Assembly (NCBI GenBank): GCA_903859155.1
Contig: CAIOLO010000030.1
Location: 1-48,381 of the forward strand
Direction: 5' to 3'
From: an uncultured beta proteobacterium
GTDB taxonomy: Bacteria; Pseudomonadota; Gammaproteobacteria; Burkholderiales; SG8-39
DNA length: 48,381 nucleotides
Every line of letters begins with the position of its first letter. The first letter of the stretch is position 1. Below are positions 45,515-48,381 of the stretch, piece after piece. The notes under the pieces are model-generated. The model saw nothing but the letters and a program-made list of their open reading frames with translations, had not been told where the DNA came from and did no database searches. Both the position numbers and the translations under genes were made by a program.

Positions 45515-45532
45515 TTGCACCGCCATTGCACC
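45515..45532. repeat. Direct repeat pair TTGCACC, 11-base period
   Basis: TTGCACC at 45515-45521 and 45526-45532 is the reverse of the GGTGCA core found 100 bases upstream, again with an 11-base period. It lies between the tRNA and the integrase start, followed by a very AT-rich stretch (45540-45620) that likely contains the int promoter (TATAAT at 45579-45584). Confidence 0.5.
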
Positions 45533-45668
45533 ATCAATGTAGTAATCGAACATGTAACATTAATATATCAATGACTTATATAATTAGAATGCCTGATATA
45601 TTATCTGGTATTGCATTTAATTGACTAGTGCGCTACGCTCTGATCCATTGTTGGGGCGGGGAGGTGCG

Positions 45669-46859
45669 ATGGCCTACATTCAGAAACGAAAAGCAGCCGA
45701 TGGGGCAGTTTCCTACCGGGTACAAATTCGCCTCAGAGGCTATCCGCTGGAAACAGCAACCTTTGACCGCATGACAGATGCGCGGGAGTGGGGAGCCAAA
45801 ACTGAAAGCGACATGAAGGCGGGGCGATATTTCGGGGAGGCAAAGCGGCATACCTTCCAAGAACTGAAAGACAGTTACACGAAATGGAAACCCGGGAAGA
45901 TCAAGTGTTTCGATGAACGTAAGCCTGTTCTAACCCGCTGGATTGAACTGCTTGGTGACTGCCAGCTTGACGCTATCACCCCTGCAAAGATCGCGGCTTG
46001 TCGTGATGCTCTTGCGAAAGAAACTGTGCAGCGCGGGGCGAAGCCCGGCAAGTTGAAAAGTGGCGGCACGGTTAACCGCATGGTGGCTTACCTCTCGGAT
46101 GTATTGAGCTACGCGGTCAAAGAATTGCAGTGGATAGAGCGAAATCCGTGTGAACGCATATCCAAATTCAAGGAGGCGGTTGGGCGAGTGCGGTTTCTTT
46201 CCGATGAAGAACGGGAAGCACTGCTGACTGCTTGCCAGAATTCAAACAATCCAGATCTTTACCCTGCCGTGGTGCTAAGTCTGACCACGGGAGCGCGGCA
46301 GGCTGAAATAATGAATTTGACTTGGCAGCAAATTGATTTTGATAACCGCCTTATTACACTGCACAACGGCGAAACCAAGAATAACGAGCCACGGGTATTG
46401 CCGCTGGTTGGAAAAGCCTTTGACCTACTCAAAGAACGAACAAAGGCGCGTTCAAATGTTCGCGTTATAGATACGCCACTCGCGCAGAAAGCAGCCGAGT
46501 CGCTGAAAAGACGCTCCAAGGCGCGTCGCATAGGCACCTCGCTGGTATTCCCGCCAACTGGCGCTAGCAAAAGTGGAAAGCCCATTCAACTAAACGCAGC
46601 ATGGAATACAGCACGCGAATTAGCTAATTTGGGTGCATGGGAAGGCAAGGACGAGTCGCGCAAGTTCCGTTCGAATTTCCGCTGGCACGATCTGCGCCAC
46701 ACCGCAGCCAGCTACTTGACAATGCAGGGCGCATCTGCGCTGGAAATCTCAAAAATCTTGGGGCACAAAACGATGGCGATGGTGTCGCGGTACTCGCACC
46801 TAGCCCCGTCACACGTCTCCGCGCTTGGCGATAAATTGGCGGCGCGGATGGGCTTGTAA
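45669..46859 (+). CDS. Tyrosine-type site-specific integrase
   Basis: This is a 396-residue phage-family integrase. An N-terminal arm-binding region (YIQKRKAADGAVSYRVQIRL) is followed by a core-binding domain (about residues 60-165) and a catalytic domain. The catalytic Arg is in LTTGARQAEIMNL, the Lys follows in NGETKNNEPRVLPL, H-x-x-R is in WHDLRHTAASYL, and the nucleophile Tyr is in MVSRYSHLAP. LGHKTMAM carries the last His. The start at 45669 follows GGGGAGG; a 16-codon upstream extension has no ribosome site. Its location beside tRNA-Gln indicates integration at that tRNA. Confidence 0.95.
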   Translation: MAYIQKRKAADGAVSYRVQIRLRGYPLETATFDRMTDAREWGAKTESDMKAGRYFGEAKRHTFQELKDSYTKWKPGKIKCFDERKPVLTRWIELLGDCQLDAITPAKIAACRDALAKETVQRGAKPGKLKSGGTVNRMVAYLSDVLSYAVKELQWIERNPCERISKFKEAVGRVRFLSDEEREALLTACQNSNNPDLYPAVVLSLTTGARQAEIMNLTWQQIDFDNRLITLHNGETKNNEPRVLPLVGKAFDLLKERTKARSNVRVIDTPLAQKAAESLKRRSKARRIGTSLVFPPTGASKSGKPIQLNAAWNTARELANLGAWEGKDESRKFRSNFRWHDLRHTAASYLTMQGASALEISKILGHKTMAMVSRYSHLAPSHVSALGDKLAARMGL

Positions 46860-46873
46860 TTATTGTTGATGCC

Positions 46874-46934
46874 GCTGGAGTGTTGGCTGCTCCAGCAATA
46901 TGTAACTTCGGGCATGGCTGGCCCGATGCATCGG
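46874..46934. repeat. Hairpin and perfect palindrome downstream of int
   Basis: GCTGGAG/CTCCAGC (46874-46880 with 46890-46896) forms a 9-base-loop hairpin. CCGATGCATCGG (46923-46934) is a perfect 12-base palindrome, flanked by GGCAT and ATGCC. A further hairpin CCGCGC-TAT-GCGCGG lies at 47024-47038, just before the next gene. They are possible operators or terminators for the small regulator downstream. Confidence 0.5.
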
Positions 46935-47065
46935 ATGCCTGTTCTTCAGAAATGAAGGGCTGACTATCGGGAAAAAGCCGATACCCCTGACCGGGGGCGT
47001 GTTCTTCCAACGAAACGGTGGCTCCGCGCTATGCGCGGGTTATCTGTTTTTAGCTTGGAGAACAC

Positions 47066-47461
47066 ATGAAATCTATGACTCCCATTTCTGTAAATTTTGA
47101 CGCTTTGCCAACCACCACCACGTCTACTTCGAGCGTGGCACCAAATGACTCTACTTTCGTTACATTTAAAGGGTGCTCGAAAATCAGACCCTTCACCGAA
47201 CCTGCGCTACGTGACCTGAAATTCAAGGCATTTGACCGAACGAATAGTCGAGGCGAGGTCATCAGCGGTAATGGAACTGGCCCTGCCGGGGTCTGGGTGC
47301 AAATTGGCGCGAAGGTGTTAATTGATCTAAATCGCTTCGACAAATGGGTTAAATCGCACCGTTTAATGGCCGGGATGCCATGCCATTACAAAACAAAAGT
47401 CACCACAGGCATCGGCACCCGCATGGGCCGTATAACAGGACAGCGCAAGGTGGGCGGATGA
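47066..47461 (+). CDS. Excisionase/AlpA-like DNA-binding protein
   Basis: This is a 131-residue protein of the mobile element. After a Thr/Ser-rich N-terminal stretch of about 45 residues, RPFTEPALRDLKFKAFDRTN and GVWVQIGAKVLIDLNRFDKW resemble the winged-helix excisionase fold of small phage and island regulators, with a basic C-terminus (GTRMGRITGQRKVGG). Such proteins bias the integrase toward excision or activate element genes. GGAG stands six bases before the ATG. The overlap of its stop with the next start (ATGA) couples it to the Toprim protein. Family assignment is by pattern only. Confidence 0.65.
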   Translation: MKSMTPISVNFDALPTTTTSTSSVAPNDSTFVTFKGCSKIRPFTEPALRDLKFKAFDRTNSRGEVISGNGTGPAGVWVQIGAKVLIDLNRFDKWVKSHRLMAGMPCHYKTKVTTGIGTRMGRITGQRKVGG

Positions 47462-48279
47462 ACAATATTGACTTGCGCCACTTACCTGTTGGCAGTCATC
47501 GCGTTCCCTGCCCCGAATGCGCGAAGCGACAGAACGACAAAACGCTGGGCGTAACCATTGAGCAGGATCGGGGTGTTTGGCACTGCTTCCGATGCGGTTG
47601 GACAGGCGCACAAAGGTATCCGGCACATCCCAGAGCCGTGAAGGTTTCCGAACCAAAACGGGATAAGCAGCTAACGCTTGCGTCTCACTGGCGAGATTTA
47701 TGGGGAACGCTGGCACCCATTTCGGGATCTGCTGCTGCATACCTCAAGGCGCGGGGTTGTGCGCTTCCCCCAGAAGACGGCGACCTGAAATGCACAGAAT
47801 CCTTGCGACATCCTTCGGGTTACACAGGTGCTGCCCTAATCGCGCTTGTCACAGATGCGATTACAGGCGAGCCAATTACATTGCACCGGACTTGGGTCAA
47901 ATCAAACGGGGAGAAGGCAGACCTCGATGCACCCCGACTCTTGCTTGGGAGGCACCGCAAAGCAGGTGGAGTGATTCGCCTATGGCCCGACGAAGCAGTC
48001 ACCACCGGATTGGCAATTGCTGAAGGAATTGAGACTGCCCTTACCGCTGCAGTCGCGTACAAGCCGGTTTGGTCGGTTATCGACGCTGGCAACCTTGCCC
48101 AGTTCCCGGTGCTGAACGGCATTGAGTCCTTGCTGATTGCTGCCGACCATGATTCTGCCGGGACAGACGCAGCAGAACAGTGTGCGGAACGATGGTATCG
48201 CAGTGGTCGGGAGGTTCGTATTGCCCAATCCCCGATCCCCGGTGAAGACCTGAACGATTTCGCAAGGAGAGCAGCATGA
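47458..48279 (+). CDS. Zinc-finger and Toprim-domain primase-like protein
   Basis: This is a 273-residue protein. The N-terminal CPEC-x(n)-CFRC zinc ribbon (about residues 18-47) resembles the CHC2 finger of DNA primases. A Toprim domain follows, with the acidic Glu in LAIAEGIETALTAAV and the DxD-type motif in LLIAADHDSAG. Phage and satellite primases use this arrangement to start DNA replication. There is no helicase domain in this chain; it may be in the next gene. The start at 47458 overlaps the upstream stop; a 26-codon extension overlaps the regulator and is unlikely. It ends by ATGA overlap with the next gene. Confidence 0.82.
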   Translation: MNNIDLRHLPVGSHRVPCPECAKRQNDKTLGVTIEQDRGVWHCFRCGWTGAQRYPAHPRAVKVSEPKRDKQLTLASHWRDLWGTLAPISGSAAAYLKARGCALPPEDGDLKCTESLRHPSGYTGAALIALVTDAITGEPITLHRTWVKSNGEKADLDAPRLLLGRHRKAGGVIRLWPDEAVTTGLAIAEGIETALTAAVAYKPVWSVIDAGNLAQFPVLNGIESLLIAADHDSAGTDAAEQCAERWYRSGREVRIAQSPIPGEDLNDFARRAA

Positions 48280-48381
48280 CTACGGCTGCGCTGCGTAAAT
48301 TAATCGATACGGCAAGGAACTATGAGCCGAAGAATTCTGGAAATTTGCTCCGAAGCGTTTCCATCCCCGAATTCATCAAGC
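48276..48381 (+). CDS. Partial gene, N-terminus only (element replication module?)
   Basis: An ATG overlaps the stop of the Toprim gene, after AAGGAGAGC. The 35 visible codons encode MTTAALRKLIDTARNYEPKN and onward to the window edge. They are too short to assign. By position after a primase-type gene a helicase or replication ATPase is plausible, but that is inference. Confidence 0.6.
   Translation, partial: MTTAALRKLIDTARNYEPKNSGNLLRSVSIPEFIK

Larger units (their letters stand above)
45348..48381 (+). mobile_element. Integrative element inserted at tRNA-Gln (left end; right end outside window)
   Basis: Directly after tRNA-Gln come an integrase gene in the same orientation, a small DNA-binding protein, a zinc-finger Toprim protein and a further gene start. 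Base composition drops and codon use changes relative to the genes before 45.3 kb. The expected host neighbour of tRNA-Gln (prs) is absent. tRNA 3' ends are common targets of tyrosine integrases. The core attachment sequence would lie within the last part of the tRNA, with a copy at the far end. Type is unresolved: P4-like satellite, prophage or genomic island. Confidence 0.85.

Overview
The window looks like a chromosomal segment of a GC-rich betaproteobacterium. The order of housekeeping genes points there: dapF-DUF484-xerC; COG0523-dksA-hslVU; moeB/ctpA/envC facing rhodanese-grxC-secB-SH3-gpsA; trmL-comF facing bioC; the aa3-type oxidase operon; ftsY-ftsE-ftsX-rpoH facing rsmD-coaD; and lolB-ispE-tRNA-Gln. 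Family or genus cannot be fixed by reading alone. About 93% of the window is ordinary core genome. The last 3 kb are clearly different: lower GC, other codon use, integrase and phage-type replication genes.

Layout. 1-4.6 kb: a MATE exporter, then ahcY and metK of the S-adenosylmethionine cycle on the minus strand. ahcY is preceded by a clear SAH riboswitch. 4.6-12 kb: two lipid A-type acyltransferases, a CoA-binding protein, dapF, DUF484, xerC, a split ChrA pair and rlmI, with several ATGA overlaps. 12.3-18.7 kb: COG0523 GTPase, a DksA lacking most zinc-finger cysteines, hslVU, argB, an M15 peptidase, a HAD nucleotidase and slmA. 18.8-25.5 kb: moeB, ctpA and envC on the minus strand. A decayed gpmA remnant and a possible 50-codon ORF follow, then rhodanese, grxC, secB, an SH3 protein and gpsA. 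25.6-28.2 kb: trmL and comF, divergent from bioC.

28.2-36 kb: cytochrome c oxidase operon (ctaC, ctaD, small assembly protein, ctaG, DUF2970, ctaE, then SURF1, SCO-like and ctaB). Heme A synthase (ctaA/COX15), usually expected between the SCO-like gene and ctaB, is absent. 36-40 kb: rpoH with a near-perfect CIRCE operator over its promoter, downstream of ftsYEX. This suggests that HrcA represses the heat-shock sigma factor gene. 39.8-45.3 kb: rsmD, coaD, mutM, a TPR lipoprotein, lolB, ispE and tRNA-Gln(TTG).

45.35 kb to the end: an integrated element begins directly at the 3' end of tRNA-Gln. It has a terminator, two helically phased pairs of GGTGCA-type sites in inverted orientation, and a tyrosine integrase. 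After a palindrome-rich gap come a small excisionase/AlpA-like protein, a zinc-finger plus Toprim primase-like protein, and the start of another gene. The last three are coupled by ATGA overlaps. The layout resembles P4-like satellites or integrative elements. Its cargo and far end lie beyond the window, so this is the likeliest place for something undescribed. The most notable signals inside the core genome are the CIRCE-rpoH link, the missing ctaA and the gpmA remnant.
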